Shown here: piece by piece, positions 50,632 through 59,266 of the stretch
Layout of the letters: each line of letters starts with the position of its first letter
How positions within the stretch are numbered: the first letter of the stretch is position 1
Assembly (NCBI RefSeq): GCF_011008935.1
Contig: NZ_JAAIVJ010000001.1
Coordinates: 62,001 to 126,000, forward strand
Length of the DNA stretch: 64,000 nucleotides
DNA from: Tabrizicola oligotrophica
GTDB lineage: Bacteria; Pseudomonadota; Alphaproteobacteria; Rhodobacterales; Rhodobacteraceae
Direction: 5' to 3'
The notes under the pieces: model-generated
What the model was told of the DNA's origin: nothing
The model's database searches: none
The model's input: only the letters and a program-made list of their open reading frames with translations
Made by a program: the position numbers and the translations under genes

Positions 50632-50960
50632 GGCGCGGGTTGCCCCCCACCCCCCGACCCCTCCCCACGAGGGGGAGGGGAGGTGTCGGCGCGTCCGGCG
50701 AGGTGACGCGCGCCATGCGGGGGGGGCGAAGCCTCGGGACTTTCTGGGTGCGGCGCGGGTTGGCCCCCACCCCCGACCCCTCCCCACGAGGGGGAGGGGA
50801 GGTGTCGGCGCGTCCGGCGAGGTGACGCGCGCCATGCGGGGGGGGGCGGGGAAGCCTGGGAGCTTTCGGGGGGCGGCGCGGGTAGCCCCCCACCCCCGGC
50901 CCCTCCCCACGAGGGGGAGGGGAGGCGCCGGCGCGTCCGGCGAGGTGACGCGCGCCATGC
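50632..50960. repeat. Three tandem copies of a GC-rich double-hairpin repeat
   Basis: Units begin at GGCGCGGGT: 50632-50751 (120 bp), 50752-50874 (123 bp) and 50875-50960 (86 bp, truncated). Each holds CCCCTCCCC-ACGAG-GGGGAGGGG (9-bp perfect stem) and GGCGCGT...ACGCGCGCC around TCCGGCGAGGTG. The ending GACGCGCGCCATGC is identical in all three. The spacer after it (G-run then AAGCCTSGGRRCTTTC-like) varies. Repeats of this kind are scattered in many alphaproteobacterial genomes; copy spacing of 119-123 bp breaks frame, so they are not coding. Confidence 0.9.
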
Positions 50961-50991
50961 AAAAGGCCCCGGGGGGAACCTCGGGGCCTTT
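50961..50991. terminator. Bidirectional terminator at the end of the dctM-like gene
   Basis: AAAA then GGCCCCGGGG (50965-50974) paired with CCTCGGGGCC (50979-50988), then TTT. The A-run and T-run let it work on both strands; on the minus strand it ends the TRAP permease transcript. Confidence 0.8.
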
Positions 50992-51040
50992 CGTGATTGC
51001 GAGCTTCCCTCCCCCCTGTGGCGGAGGGAGAGGGGGGGGC

Positions 51041-52813
51041 TTACGGGTTGACCTCCGGTGCCCCCAGTTGCGGCGCCCCCAGCTTGGGCGCCCCCGGAAT
51101 TGCCGGGGCCCCCAGTTGCGGTGCCCCGAGTTGCGGTGCCCCCAGTTGCGGCACTCCCAATTGCGGTGCGCCAAGGATCGGGGCGCCGCCCGGGTTCAAC
51201 GTGTTCAGCGTCGGCACGGTGATTTCCACTGCCGAAGCATCCACCACCGGTCCCTTGTAATGCATCACCAGCTGCGGGAAGGCGATCACCACGCCGATCA
51301 TCACCACTTGAATGACGACAAAGGGAATGGCGCCATAGTAGATCTGCCCGGTCGTCACCCCGGCGATCTGCCTGCCCGTCACCTTGTCGGTATAGGCCCC
51401 TTTCGGCGCCACGGAGCGCAGGTAGAACAGCGAGAAGCCGAAGGGCGGGTGCATGAACGAGGTCTGCATGTTGACCCCAAGGATCACCCCGAACCAGATC
51501 AGGTCGATCCCCAGCGCCATCGCCGGCGCCACCAGCAAGGGCACGATGATGAAGGCCAGCTCGAAGAAGTCGAGGAAGAAGGCCAAGAGGAACACCAGGA
51601 TCGAGACGAAGATCAGGAAGCCCGTCGCGCCCCCCGGCAGGCCCACCAGCAGGTGTTCCACCCAGACATGGCCGTTCACCCCGTAGAAGGTCAGCGAGAA
51701 CACTCGCGCGCCGATCAGGATGAACATGACGAAGGCCGACAGCCGGGTGGTCGATTCCAGCGCCTGCCGGATCACGCCCAGATTGAGCCGCCCCTTCAGC
51801 CCTGCCAGCAGAAGCGAGCCGACCGCCCCCATCGCGCCGCCCTCGGTGGGCGTGGCGATGCCAAGGAAGATGGTGCCAAGCACCAGAAAGATCAGCGCCA
51901 GCGGCGGGATCAGCACCATGATGACCTGTTGCGCCAGACGGCTCATCAGGTTCATCCCGGTGGATTTGTCAACGATCGCATAGAGATAGATAGCGCTGAT
52001 GCCCGCCGTCACCCCCATCATGTCGGCATTTTCACCGAAATGCGCAGTCAGGTAGGGGTGCAGCCCATAGGCGAGGGCGACCACGACCAGGATTGCCACC
52101 AGCAGCGACAAGACCCCATTGCCCAGCGTGCGCGCCTCCTTGGGCAGGGCCGGAACCCAGGACGGGCGGACTACCGAGACGATGAAGACATAGATCATGT
52201 AAAAGCCGGTCAGCACCAGACCGGGCAGCATCGCGCCCTTGTACATGTCGCCGACCGACCGGCCGAGCTGGTCGGCCAGCACGATCAGCACAAGGCTCGG
52301 CGGGATGATCTGCGCCAGTGTGCCAGAGGCCGCGATCACCCCCGTCGCCACCCGCCGGTCATAGCCATAGCGCAGCATGATCGGCAGCGAGATCAGCCCC
52401 ATGGCGATGACCGAGGCTGCCACCACCCCCGTCGTCGCCGCCAGCAGTGCGCCGACGATGATGACGGCATAGGCCAGCCCGCCCCGGATCGGGCCGAACA
52501 GCTGGCCCACGGTGTCCAGCAGATCCTCGGCCATGCCCGAGCGTTCCAGCACGATCCCCATGAAGGTGAAGAAGGGAATGGCAAGAAGCGTCTCGTTCGA
52601 CATCACCCCCCACAATCGCTGGGGCATGGTAAAGAGAAGCGGCCAGTCAAGCGTGATGGAGTTTTCCGAATAGGGCGCCAGCCAGACGCCGATGGCGAAG
52701 AACACCAGACCGTTGGCCGCCAGCGAAAAGGCGACCGGATATCCCAGCAGCAGAAACAGCACCAGGCTCGCGAACATGATCGGAGCCATGTTGATGGCGA
52801 TGAACTCGATCAT
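51041..52813 (-). CDS. TRAP transporter large permease (DctM family) with GAPQL-repeat tail
   Basis: 590 residues from ATG 52811-52813, which overlaps the small-subunit stop as ATGA. About 12-13 membrane helices with the family blocks GYPVAFSLAANGLVFF, LAIPFFTFMGIVLERSGMAE, GTLAQIIPPSLVLIVLAD, IATPTEGGAMGAVGSLLLAG and GVNMQTSFMHPPFGFSLFYL. The usual protein ends soon after the last helix (FPQLVMHYKG); here 48 more residues form nine GAPQL-like pentapeptides (GAPIL, GAPQL, GVPQL, GAPQL, GAPQL, GAPAIP, GAPKL, GAPQL, GAPEV). Longer than most DctM (about 430) but similar to TakM-type subunits apart from the tail. Confidence 0.92.
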   Translation of the reverse strand: MIEFIAINMAPIMFASLVLFLLLGYPVAFSLAANGLVFFAIGVWLAPYSENSITLDWPLLFTMPQRLWGVMSNETLLAIPFFTFMGIVLERSGMAEDLLDTVGQLFGPIRGGLAYAVIIVGALLAATTGVVAASVIAMGLISLPIMLRYGYDRRVATGVIAASGTLAQIIPPSLVLIVLADQLGRSVGDMYKGAMLPGLVLTGFYMIYVFIVSVVRPSWVPALPKEARTLGNGVLSLLVAILVVVALAYGLHPYLTAHFGENADMMGVTAGISAIYLYAIVDKSTGMNLMSRLAQQVIMVLIPPLALIFLVLGTIFLGIATPTEGGAMGAVGSLLLAGLKGRLNLGVIRQALESTTRLSAFVMFILIGARVFSLTFYGVNGHVWVEHLLVGLPGGATGFLIFVSILVFLLAFFLDFFELAFIIVPLLVAPAMALGIDLIWFGVILGVNMQTSFMHPPFGFSLFYLRSVAPKGAYTDKVTGRQIAGVTTGQIYYGAIPFVVIQVVMIGVVIAFPQLVMHYKGPVVDASAVEITVPTLNTLNPGGAPILGAPQLGVPQLGAPQLGAPQLGAPAIPGAPKLGAPQLGAPEVNP

Positions 52814-53430
52814 TTGCGCTCCTCCGCGCCGGTGTCTTCCTCGGCCAGTCGCGCCACTTCGGCTGCCAGCGCTGCGCCCTCCTGCTCGGCCGCCGCATGG
52901 GCCGAGACGAAGGGATGCGGGTCTTCGATCAGCCCGCGCATCACGGCGACTTTCTTGATGATCTCGGATATCGCCTGCGCCACCAGAAGGATGAAACCCG
53001 CCGCCAGCAGCGCGCGGGCCGGCCAGATGATGAGCCCGCCGGCATTGGTGGAAATCTGCCCGATCTGCCAGGCCTGCCAGGCATAGGGCACCAGCATCCA
53101 GGCCATCAGCACGGCAAAGGGCAACAGAAAGACCACATGGCCGAACAGGTCGATCCAGTGCTGCCTGCGGCGCGAGAACATGCCATAGACGATGTCGATG
53201 CGGATATGTTCGTTCTGCTTCAGCGTCATGGCCGAGGCCAGCAGGAAGGCTGCGCCGAAGAGATACCATTGCGCCTCAAGCCAGGCGTTCGACGAGGTGT
53301 TGAACAGTTTGCGCACCACGGCATTGATGGCGCTGATGATGATAGCCAGCAGAATGAGCCACATCACCGATTTGCCTATGGCTTCGCTCAGCCGGTCAAT
53401 GGCGCGCGACAGCCCGAGGGCTCCTTGCAT
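52810..53430 (-). CDS. TRAP transporter small permease (DctQ family)
   Basis: 206 residues with four membrane helices: SVMWLILLAIIISAINAVVR, LEAQWYLFGAAFLLASAMTL (family motif with ...QNEHIRIDIVYG), FGHVVFLLPFAVLMAWMLV and LIIWPARALLAAGFILLVAQ. An acidic coiled C-terminus (EQEGAALAAEVARLAEEDTG) is longer than in most DctQ. GGAGGAGA ribosome site; coupled to the large subunit. Confidence 0.93.
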   Translation of the reverse strand: MQGALGLSRAIDRLSEAIGKSVMWLILLAIIISAINAVVRKLFNTSSNAWLEAQWYLFGAAFLLASAMTLKQNEHIRIDIVYGMFSRRRQHWIDLFGHVVFLLPFAVLMAWMLVPYAWQAWQIGQISTNAGGLIIWPARALLAAGFILLVAQAISEIIKKVAVMRGLIEDPHPFVSAHAAAEQEGAALAAEVARLAEEDTGAEERK

Positions 53431-53473
53431 GCGTATCTCCTCCCCTGTGGTGTTCTTGTGTTCTTGATTTTGG

Positions 53474-53534
53474 CACTTTGTGGAAAGTGGTAAGAAAACT
53501 TATCCAATTATGGCGGAAAGGGCCGACCGGTCAA
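53474..53534 (-). promoter_or_regulatory. Promoter and operator of the TRAP permease genes
   Basis: Minus strand TTGACC (53529-53534), 18-bp spacer, TAATTG (53505-53510); start near 53498. Just downstream lies CACTTT-GTGG-AAAGTG (53474-53489), a perfect dyad placed where a repressor would block transcription. The -35 box overlaps GACCGGTC, a second palindrome. Confidence 0.5.
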
Positions 53535-53575
53535 TTGCTAAATTTTGCACCGCGCCAGCCCGGCGCAATGGCGGA

Positions 53576-53965
53576 TCAGCGGTGCTGGATCAGGTCCCAG
53601 CGATTTCCCCACGGGTCGCGCCAGACGGCGACGCGGCCATAGGGCTCGTCGCGCGGTGGTTCTTCGAAGTGACCCCCGGCGGCGGTGATGCGCGCGGCAT
53701 CGCGGGCGAAATCGTCGGTTGCGAGGAACAGCCAGACCCGGCCTGCGCCCTGCGCGCCGATGGCGGCGCGTTGGCCGGCCGCCTCGGCGCGGGCCAGCAC
53801 CAGCCTTGCGCCAGAGCCGGCAGGGGCCACTGTGACCCAGCGTTTGTGACCCTGCGGGATGTCCTCGCACAGCGTCCAGCCAAGGCCGGTGCAGAAAAAT
53901 CCGATGGCCTCGTCATAGTCGGGAACGATCAGCGACAGGGCGTAAAGGCCGCGTGGCTCAGTCAC
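53576..53965 (-). CDS. VOC-family (glyoxalase/bleomycin-resistance fold) protein
   Basis: 129 residues starting at GTG 53963-53965, overlapping the previous stop by 8 bp. Single vicinal-oxygen-chelate domain: [20 protein letters not shown] and the C-terminal [21 protein letters not shown] then NRWDLIQH. No His at the first usual metal site is evident, and the function (lyase, isomerase or binding protein) is open. Confidence 0.88.
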   Translation of the reverse strand: MTEPRGLYALSLIVPDYDEAIGFFCTGLGWTLCEDIPQGHKRWVTVAPAGSGARLVLARAEAAGQRAAIGAQGAGRVWLFLATDDFARDAARITAAGGHFEEPPRDEPYGRVAVWRDPWGNRWDLIQHR

Positions 53966-54794
53966 GGATCAGCCGCGCTTCGGGCAGGGCGATGCGGGCA
54001 ACCTGCTCGGCGATCGGGTCGACGGAGAGCGGGTGCAGCTCGGCGCGATGATCGGCCGGATCGCGCATCGGCTGCCACTCGCCACCCTTGTAGATTTCCA
54101 GCGCGGCGAACCCGGCCTTGTAGCCCATCTTGCGGCTGCCCGGCACCCAGTAGCCAAGATAGACATAGGGCAGACCGGCCTCGCGGGCGATCTCGATATG
54201 GTCGAGGATGGCGAAGGTGCCAAGGCTGAGATCGGCAAGGTCGGGGTCGTAAAAGCTGTAGACCATGCTCAGCCCGTCGTCGAACACGTCGGTCAGCGAG
54301 ACGGCGGCCAGCGGCCGGCCCTTTTCGCCGGGGCCGGCGGGACGGGTATATTCGATCACCCGGGTCTTGATCGGAGTTTCCTCGATCATGGCGGCAAACT
54401 CGAACACATCCATGTCGGCCATGCCACCGTCGGCATGGCGGGCATCGAGGTAGCGGCGAAACAGCGTGAACTGGTCCTCTGTCGCCCAGGGGCTGGTGGC
54501 ATTGCGGCGCAGGTGGGCCGTGGCCTTCTGGACCCGGCGCTGGGTGCGGCTTGGCACGAAATCGGCCACCCGGATGCGGGCCGAAAGGCAGCCTGAACAT
54601 TCTGCGCAGGTGGGGCGGTACAGCACGTTCTGGCTGCGGCGAAAGCCCTGTTTCGACAGCGCGTCATTCAGGCGCTGCGCCTGATCGCCCTGCAGGGCGG
54701 TAAACAGTTTCCTTTCCATCCGCCCCTCGAGGTAGGGGCAGGGCTGCGGAGCCGTCACATAGAACTGCGGCGCGATGGGAAGGGTATGACGCAT
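53958..54794 (-). CDS. Bacterial leucyl/arginyl-protein transferase (Bpt/Ate family)
   Basis: 278 residues. Transfers an amino acid from aminoacyl-tRNA to the N-terminus of proteins for ClpS-ClpAP degradation. N-terminal Cys pairs PQPCPYLEG and [29 protein letters not shown], and C-terminal [20 protein letters not shown] and [20 protein letters not shown] are typical of the ATE/Bpt family. Alphaproteobacterial members are usually Bpt (leucine on Asp/Glu) though annotated as arginyltransferase. Start [11 protein letters not shown] chosen by conservation; the ribosome site is weak. Confidence 0.92.
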   Translation of the reverse strand: MRHTLPIAPQFYVTAPQPCPYLEGRMERKLFTALQGDQAQRLNDALSKQGFRRSQNVLYRPTCAECSGCLSARIRVADFVPSRTQRRVQKATAHLRRNATSPWATEDQFTLFRRYLDARHADGGMADMDVFEFAAMIEETPIKTRVIEYTRPAGPGEKGRPLAAVSLTDVFDDGLSMVYSFYDPDLADLSLGTFAILDHIEIAREAGLPYVYLGYWVPGSRKMGYKAGFAALEIYKGGEWQPMRDPADHRAELHPLSVDPIAEQVARIALPEARLIRD

Positions 54795-54860
54795 GGGAGA
54801 AAGGCCTTGATCGGCCCAAAGGTTAGCAAGGCGCAGGCCCCACGCCAAGGGAAAGTTTCC

Positions 54861-54893
54861 AAAATGGAAAACCCCCGCCGGCAAGGGCGGGGG
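54861..54893 (-). terminator. Terminator of the DUF2852 gene
   Basis: Minus strand CCCCCGCC/GGCGGGGG (plus 54872-54879, 54886-54893) with a 6-nt loop, followed by TTTTCCATTTT. It lies 18 bp after the DUF2852 stop, between it and the Bpt gene. Confidence 0.85.
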
Positions 54894-54910
54894 CGGGCCG
54901 TGCGGCGCGC

Positions 54911-55423
54911 TCAGTATTCGCCGGCGCGGGGCAGGTCGGCCTTCGGGGCCTCGGGCGCCGTTTCGTCGCGGGCGGCATCGGTGGCGCGGTTTTCCCGGGC
55001 GCGATCTTCCATGAAGGCGTCGAACTCCGATTTGTCCTTGGCGGCGCGCAGGCGCTGCAGGAAGGCCTCGAAGGCGGTCTGCTCCGTCTCCAGACGCTTC
55101 AGCATTTCCGACTTGTAGCTGTCGAAGGCCGAATTGCCCGAAGGCTGGGCCGCGCGGAAGGCGGCGTAGCGGTCATGGTGAGAGCCGTGGCGGTGGCGGC
55201 GGGCGGCACATCCGAACATGGTGTCAGAACTCCAGCGATTGGTTGCGGTGATGTAGATGACGAAGGCAAGGCCCAGCGGCCAGAACAAGACAAAGCTCAC
55301 CACCATGGCGGCGATCCAGGCCTTGCGGCCCTTGCTGTCAAGCCAGGCCTCGGCACGGCGCAGGATATTGGGCCGTCCGCCAAACGCGGCGGCAGGGGCG
55401 GCGGAAGGGGAAGCGGAGGTCAT
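54911..55423 (-). CDS. DUF2852 domain-containing membrane protein
   Basis: 170 residues of the DUF2852 family, common in Rhodobacterales and rhizobia, of unknown function. One or two adjacent membrane helices ([20 protein letters not shown] and VIYITATNR), a His/Arg-rich loop ([15 protein letters not shown]), a helical [20 protein letters not shown] region and an acidic tail. A striking palindrome lies 30 bp upstream. Confidence 0.85.
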   Translation of the reverse strand: MTSASPSAAPAAAFGGRPNILRRAEAWLDSKGRKAWIAAMVVSFVLFWPLGLAFVIYITATNRWSSDTMFGCAARRHRHGSHHDRYAAFRAAQPSGNSAFDSYKSEMLKRLETEQTAFEAFLQRLRAAKDKSEFDAFMEDRARENRATDAARDETAPEAPKADLPRAGEY

Positions 55424-55452
55424 GGGCAGGGGCCTTTTCGGGTTCGGGTTGC

Positions 55453-55471
55453 ATGTGAAGGCGCTTCACAT
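55453..55471. promoter_or_regulatory. Perfect 8+8 palindrome upstream of the DUF2852 gene
   Basis: ATGTGAAG-GCG-CTTCACAT, 30 bp ahead of the DUF2852 ATG. A second A/T-rich dyad, ATGT-TTTTT-ACAT type, lies at about 55512-55529. Likely operators; no known regulator is recognised. Confidence 0.55.
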
Positions 55472-55583
55472 CGCCAAGATGGACCTGGAGGCGCCCGCAA
55501 TCAAGAGGGTATGTTAATGTTTTTTACATAATCCTCGCGTCGCACCCGCAAGACGCTGAAAAGACGCAAGAGATTGCAGTGTG

Positions 55584-56051
55584 TCAGGCGGTGAAATCGG
55601 CGGTTCCGGCCCCGGACAGCCGCTGCAGCGCCTCGGGCGTGATGGCAAAGATATGGCGGGGGGTGCCGGCGGCGGCCCAGATCTGCGCGAACTCCAGAAG
55701 CTTGGGGTCCATCCAGACCGGCAAGGGCGTCAGATGGCCGACGGGCGCCACGCCGCCTATGGCAAAGCCGGTGATCTCGCGCACGGTGCGGCCATCGGCG
55801 CGGCCAAGGGTCTCGCCTGCCAGATCGCCGGCGCGGACCGGGTCCACCTGATTGCCGCCGGCGGTCAGGAACAGATACAGCCGCCCGCTCGCGCCCTGAA
55901 ACAGGATCGACTTGACGATCTGATCCAGCGCGCAGCCCGCGGCGGCCGCCGCCTGCTCGGCGGTGCGGGTCTCGCCCGGCATTTCCAGCGGCACGGCATC
56001 AACGCCGCCCGCACGCAGGGCAAGCGTGACACGGGCAAGTGATTTCGACAT
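55584..56051 (-). CDS. YbaK/EbsC-family aminoacyl-tRNA deacylase
   Basis: 155 residues from ATG 56049-56051. YbaK/ProX-like editing domain: ALDQIVKSILFQGASGRLYL (conserved Lys), DPVRAGDLAGETLGRADGRT, and the GFAIGGVAPVGHLTPLPVWMD motif with the GxxPxG block. Clears mischarged tRNA (for example Cys- or Ala-tRNA-Pro) in trans; the exact substrate is not predictable. Stands alone, divergent from glnE. Confidence 0.9.
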   Translation of the reverse strand: MSKSLARVTLALRAGGVDAVPLEMPGETRTAEQAAAAAGCALDQIVKSILFQGASGRLYLFLTAGGNQVDPVRAGDLAGETLGRADGRTVREITGFAIGGVAPVGHLTPLPVWMDPKLLEFAQIWAAAGTPRHIFAITPEALQRLSGAGTADFTA

Positions 56052-56182
56052 GGGGCCTCGGCCTTCCGCGAGTTGGCTTTTGCGCGAGTGTGCCGATCGG
56101 CGGCCGGGGCGCAAGCCCGACGAGGCGCGGGCCCCGCGCCCGAGGAGGTTGACCCCGCCGCGCTTGCGGGCAAAATGACCGC

Positions 56183-58954
56183 ATGCAGCCCTTCGCCTCG
56201 CGCCTGACCCGTCAGCCCCTTGCCTTCGATCCCGTCCCTGCGGGAGAGATTGCCGGACTGTTCGCCGACCTTGCCCCCGAGCTGCGCGGCCTGCTCGCGG
56301 CCAGCGCCGGTTGCAGCCCCTACCTGAAAGACCTGATGAGCCGCGAGGCCGACTGGCTGCGGCCCACCCTGCACGCGGCGCCCGAAACGGCCTTTGCCGC
56401 GCTGTTGGCGGGGCTGGACGCCATCCCGACCGACGATCTTGGCCGCGCCCTGCGCGAGGCCAAGCGCCGGGCGGCGCTTCTCACGGCGCTGGCTGATCTC
56501 GGCGGCGTCTGGAGCACGATGCAGGTGACGCAGGCGCTGACCGATCTGGCCGACCGGGCGGTGCAGCTCTGCCTGACGCGGCTGGTCGCCGAAGAAATCC
56601 GCCGCGGCAAGCTGCCCGGCGCCACGCCGGACGATGCGATGACCGCCGGTGGCATGTTCGCGCTGGCCATGGGCAAGATGGGGGCGGGCGAGCTGAACTA
56701 TTCCTCCGACATCGACCTGATCTGCCTGTTCGATCAGGACCGCTACGGCGCGGACTGGCAAGACGCCCGCGCCGCCTTCATCCGCGTCACCCGCAAGATG
56801 ACCGCGCTTCTCAGCGACACCATGGCCGGCGGCTATGTCTTTCGCACCGACCTGCGGCTGCGCCCCGATGCCTCGGTCACGCCGGTCTGCCTGTCGATGG
56901 CCGCCGCCTACGGCTATTACGAGGCCGAGGGCCGGACATGGGAGCGCGCCGCCTATATCAAGGCCCGGCCCTGCGGCGGCGATCTGGAGGCGGGCAACCG
57001 GTTCCTGAAATCGCTCACCCCCTTCGTCTGGCGCAAGCACCTTGATTTCGCGGCGATCCAGGACGCCCATGACATGCGCCTGCGCATTCGCGAACACCGC
57101 GGCCTGAACGGGCGGCTGATGGTCGAGGACCATAACATGAAGCTCGGTCAGGGCGGCATCCGCGAGATCGAATTCTTCACCCAGACCCGCCAGCTCATTG
57201 CCGGGGGCCGCGACCCTTCGTTGCGCGACCGCACTACGCTGGGCGGGCTTCAGGCGCTGGCGGCAAAGGACTGGGTGTCGCAATTGGCCGCCGACGAGTT
57301 GACGGCGCTGTACCTCGCCCACCGCGAGGTGGAGCATCGGCTGCAAATGGTGCGCGACGAGCAGACCCACACCATGCCGGCAACCGCCGAGGGCGTCGCC
57401 CGCATCGCCGCCTTCTGCGGCCAGCCTGAGGCCGAGTTCCGCCGCGATCTTCTCGACCGGCTCCTGGCCACCGACCGGCTGACCGAAGGCTTCTTCGCGC
57501 CCGCCGAGGTGGAGGACGGCCCCGACCTTTCCGACCATGCCCGCACCATCGTCGACGGCTGGTCGATCTATCCCTGCCTGCGCTCGGACCGGGCGCAGGC
57601 CATCTTCCGCCGCCTGCGCCCGGTGCTGCTGAAACGTCTGGCCCGTGCCGCCAATCCCGACGAGGCGCTGGTGGCGCTGGACGGCTTTCTGGCCGGCCTG
57701 CCCTCGGGGGTGCAGATCTTCTCGCTGTTCGAGGCCAATCCCTCGCTGGTCGATCTCATCATCGACATCGCCGCCACGGCCCCGGCGCTGGCGCGCTATC
57801 TGGCGCGCAACGCCCGGGTTCTGGACGGGGTGATCGGCGGGTCGTTCTTCGCCCCCTGGCCGGGACTGGCGAGCCTGACCGGCGATCTGGCCGCCAGGCT
57901 GGCCGAGACGCCGGATTACGAACGCAAGCTCGACGCCGCCCGCGCCTGGATGAAGGAATGGCATTTCCGGGTGGGCGTGCATCACCTGCGCGGGCTGATC
58001 GACGGCTTCGAGGCGGGGAAAAGCTATGCCGATCTGGCCGAAGCGGTGATTGCCGCGCTGTGGCCGGTGGTCGCGGCCGAATTCGCGGTGCGGCACGGGG
58101 CCATGCCCGGACGCGGCGCGGTGGTGCTGGGCATGGGCAGCCTCGGGGCGGGGCGGCTGAATTCCGGCTCCGACCTTGATCTCATCCTGATCTATGACGC
58201 CGCCGGGGTGGAAATGTCCGAGGGCGCCCGGCCACTCGCGGCCCGCGCCTATTATTCGCGGCTGACGCAGGCCATGGTGACGGCGCTGTCGGCGCAAACC
58301 GCCGAGGGCCGGCTTTACGAGGTGGACGTGCGGCTACGCCCCTCGGGGCGGCAGGGGCCGGTGGCGACCTCGATCGAAAGCTTTCACAGCTATCAGCAGA
58401 CCGAGGCCTGGACCTGGGAACACCTGGCGCTGACCCGCGCCCGGGTGCTGGCCGGAGACAGCGGCCTTGCCGCCGAGGTGGACGATTTCCGTCGCGCAGT
58501 GCTGGCCGAGAAAGGGCAGGGGGCGCACGTGCTGGCCGATGTGGCCGACATGCGCCGCCGCCTGGCCGAGGCGAAACCGGGCAGCGGCGGCTGGGACGCC
58601 AAGTTCGGACCCGGCCGGCTGATGGACATCGAGCTTCTGGCCCAGACGCTCGCCCTGCAGGCCGCCGTACCGGCCCGTCAGGTCGAACGCCAGATCAGCC
58701 TTGGCGCGAAACGACCCAATATGTCGCAAGCGGACCAAGCGGCGCTGATGGATGCCTATAGGCTGTGCTGGCGGCTGCACTCGGCGGCACGGCTTCTGAC
58801 CGACCGGACCGTCTCGCCCGATGCCTTGGGCGAAGGCGGTCGGGCCTTTGTCCTGCGCGAATGCGGGGCAGAGGGGGCAGAGGCGCTGACGGTGCGGCTG
58901 GAACAGGCGGCGGCCCGGGCCGAACGGGTCATCGCGGCCCATTTGCAGGGGTAA
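56183..58954 (+). CDS. glnE: Glutamine synthetase adenylyltransferase/deadenylase GlnE
   Basis: Adds or removes AMP on glutamine synthetase in answer to nitrogen status via PII. 923 residues with two nucleotidyltransferase domains: deadenylylating domain with NYSSDIDLICLFD (Asp176, Asp178) and adenylylating domain with NSGSDLDLILIYD (near residue 660), each followed by its partner motif (VFRTDLRLRPDA; YEVDVRLRPSGRQGP) and the KARPCGGD/LTRARVLAGD blocks. No upstream gene partner; the ribosome site is weak. Confidence 0.96.
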   Translation: MQPFASRLTRQPLAFDPVPAGEIAGLFADLAPELRGLLAASAGCSPYLKDLMSREADWLRPTLHAAPETAFAALLAGLDAIPTDDLGRALREAKRRAALLTALADLGGVWSTMQVTQALTDLADRAVQLCLTRLVAEEIRRGKLPGATPDDAMTAGGMFALAMGKMGAGELNYSSDIDLICLFDQDRYGADWQDARAAFIRVTRKMTALLSDTMAGGYVFRTDLRLRPDASVTPVCLSMAAAYGYYEAEGRTWERAAYIKARPCGGDLEAGNRFLKSLTPFVWRKHLDFAAIQDAHDMRLRIREHRGLNGRLMVEDHNMKLGQGGIREIEFFTQTRQLIAGGRDPSLRDRTTLGGLQALAAKDWVSQLAADELTALYLAHREVEHRLQMVRDEQTHTMPATAEGVARIAAFCGQPEAEFRRDLLDRLLATDRLTEGFFAPAEVEDGPDLSDHARTIVDGWSIYPCLRSDRAQAIFRRLRPVLLKRLARAANPDEALVALDGFLAGLPSGVQIFSLFEANPSLVDLIIDIAATAPALARYLARNARVLDGVIGGSFFAPWPGLASLTGDLAARLAETPDYERKLDAARAWMKEWHFRVGVHHLRGLIDGFEAGKSYADLAEAVIAALWPVVAAEFAVRHGAMPGRGAVVLGMGSLGAGRLNSGSDLDLILIYDAAGVEMSEGARPLAARAYYSRLTQAMVTALSAQTAEGRLYEVDVRLRPSGRQGPVATSIESFHSYQQTEAWTWEHLALTRARVLAGDSGLAAEVDDFRRAVLAEKGQGAHVLADVADMRRRLAEAKPGSGGWDAKFGPGRLMDIELLAQTLALQAAVPARQVERQISLGAKRPNMSQADQAALMDAYRLCWRLHSAARLLTDRTVSPDALGEGGRAFVLRECGAEGAEALTVRLEQAAARAERVIAAHLQG

Positions 58955-58958
58955 GGGA

Positions 58959-59243
58959 ATGGGGAGGCGCGCGTTGGACCTGAAAGAGGCCGATCCGAAA
59001 GGGCTGGTGCGGGAAAGCTACCGGATCGACGGCATCACGCTTGGCGAATGCCGGTCGATCTTCATGGACTGGGCGCTGTCGGTGCCCTTGAGCATCGACA
59101 CGCCGGATGCCCTGCGCAGCCTGATCGCGCATTACGGGCCGGAGAATGCAGGCCATCCGATGACCTCGGTGCTGACTGAAGCTCTGGTCGCGCCGCAGGC
59201 GCCGCGCCGCCGGGGCGGGCGCATCGGTCGGGTGGGGGTGTAG
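58959..59243 (+). CDS. Conserved-looking 94-residue protein, function unknown
   Basis: Begins 4 bp after glnE and is surely co-transcribed. It reads MGRRALDLKEADPKGLVRES then YRIDGITLGECRSIFMDWAL and onward to a basic tail PRRRGGRIGRVGV. It has a middle CRSIFMDWAL...LIAHYGPENAGHPMTSVL region resembling the small proteins often found in Rhodobacterales; no domain is recognised. The link to nitrogen control is position only. Confidence 0.75.
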   Translation: MGRRALDLKEADPKGLVRESYRIDGITLGECRSIFMDWALSVPLSIDTPDALRSLIAHYGPENAGHPMTSVLTEALVAPQAPRRRGGRIGRVGV

Positions 59244-59266
59244 GCAAGGTGGGGTAGACCCCCGCC

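Noticed and set aside
50632-50960. Possible CRISPR array (three regular repeats)
   Set aside because: Units are 86-123 bp with internal hairpins, no short repeat/unique spacer alternation, and no cas genes.
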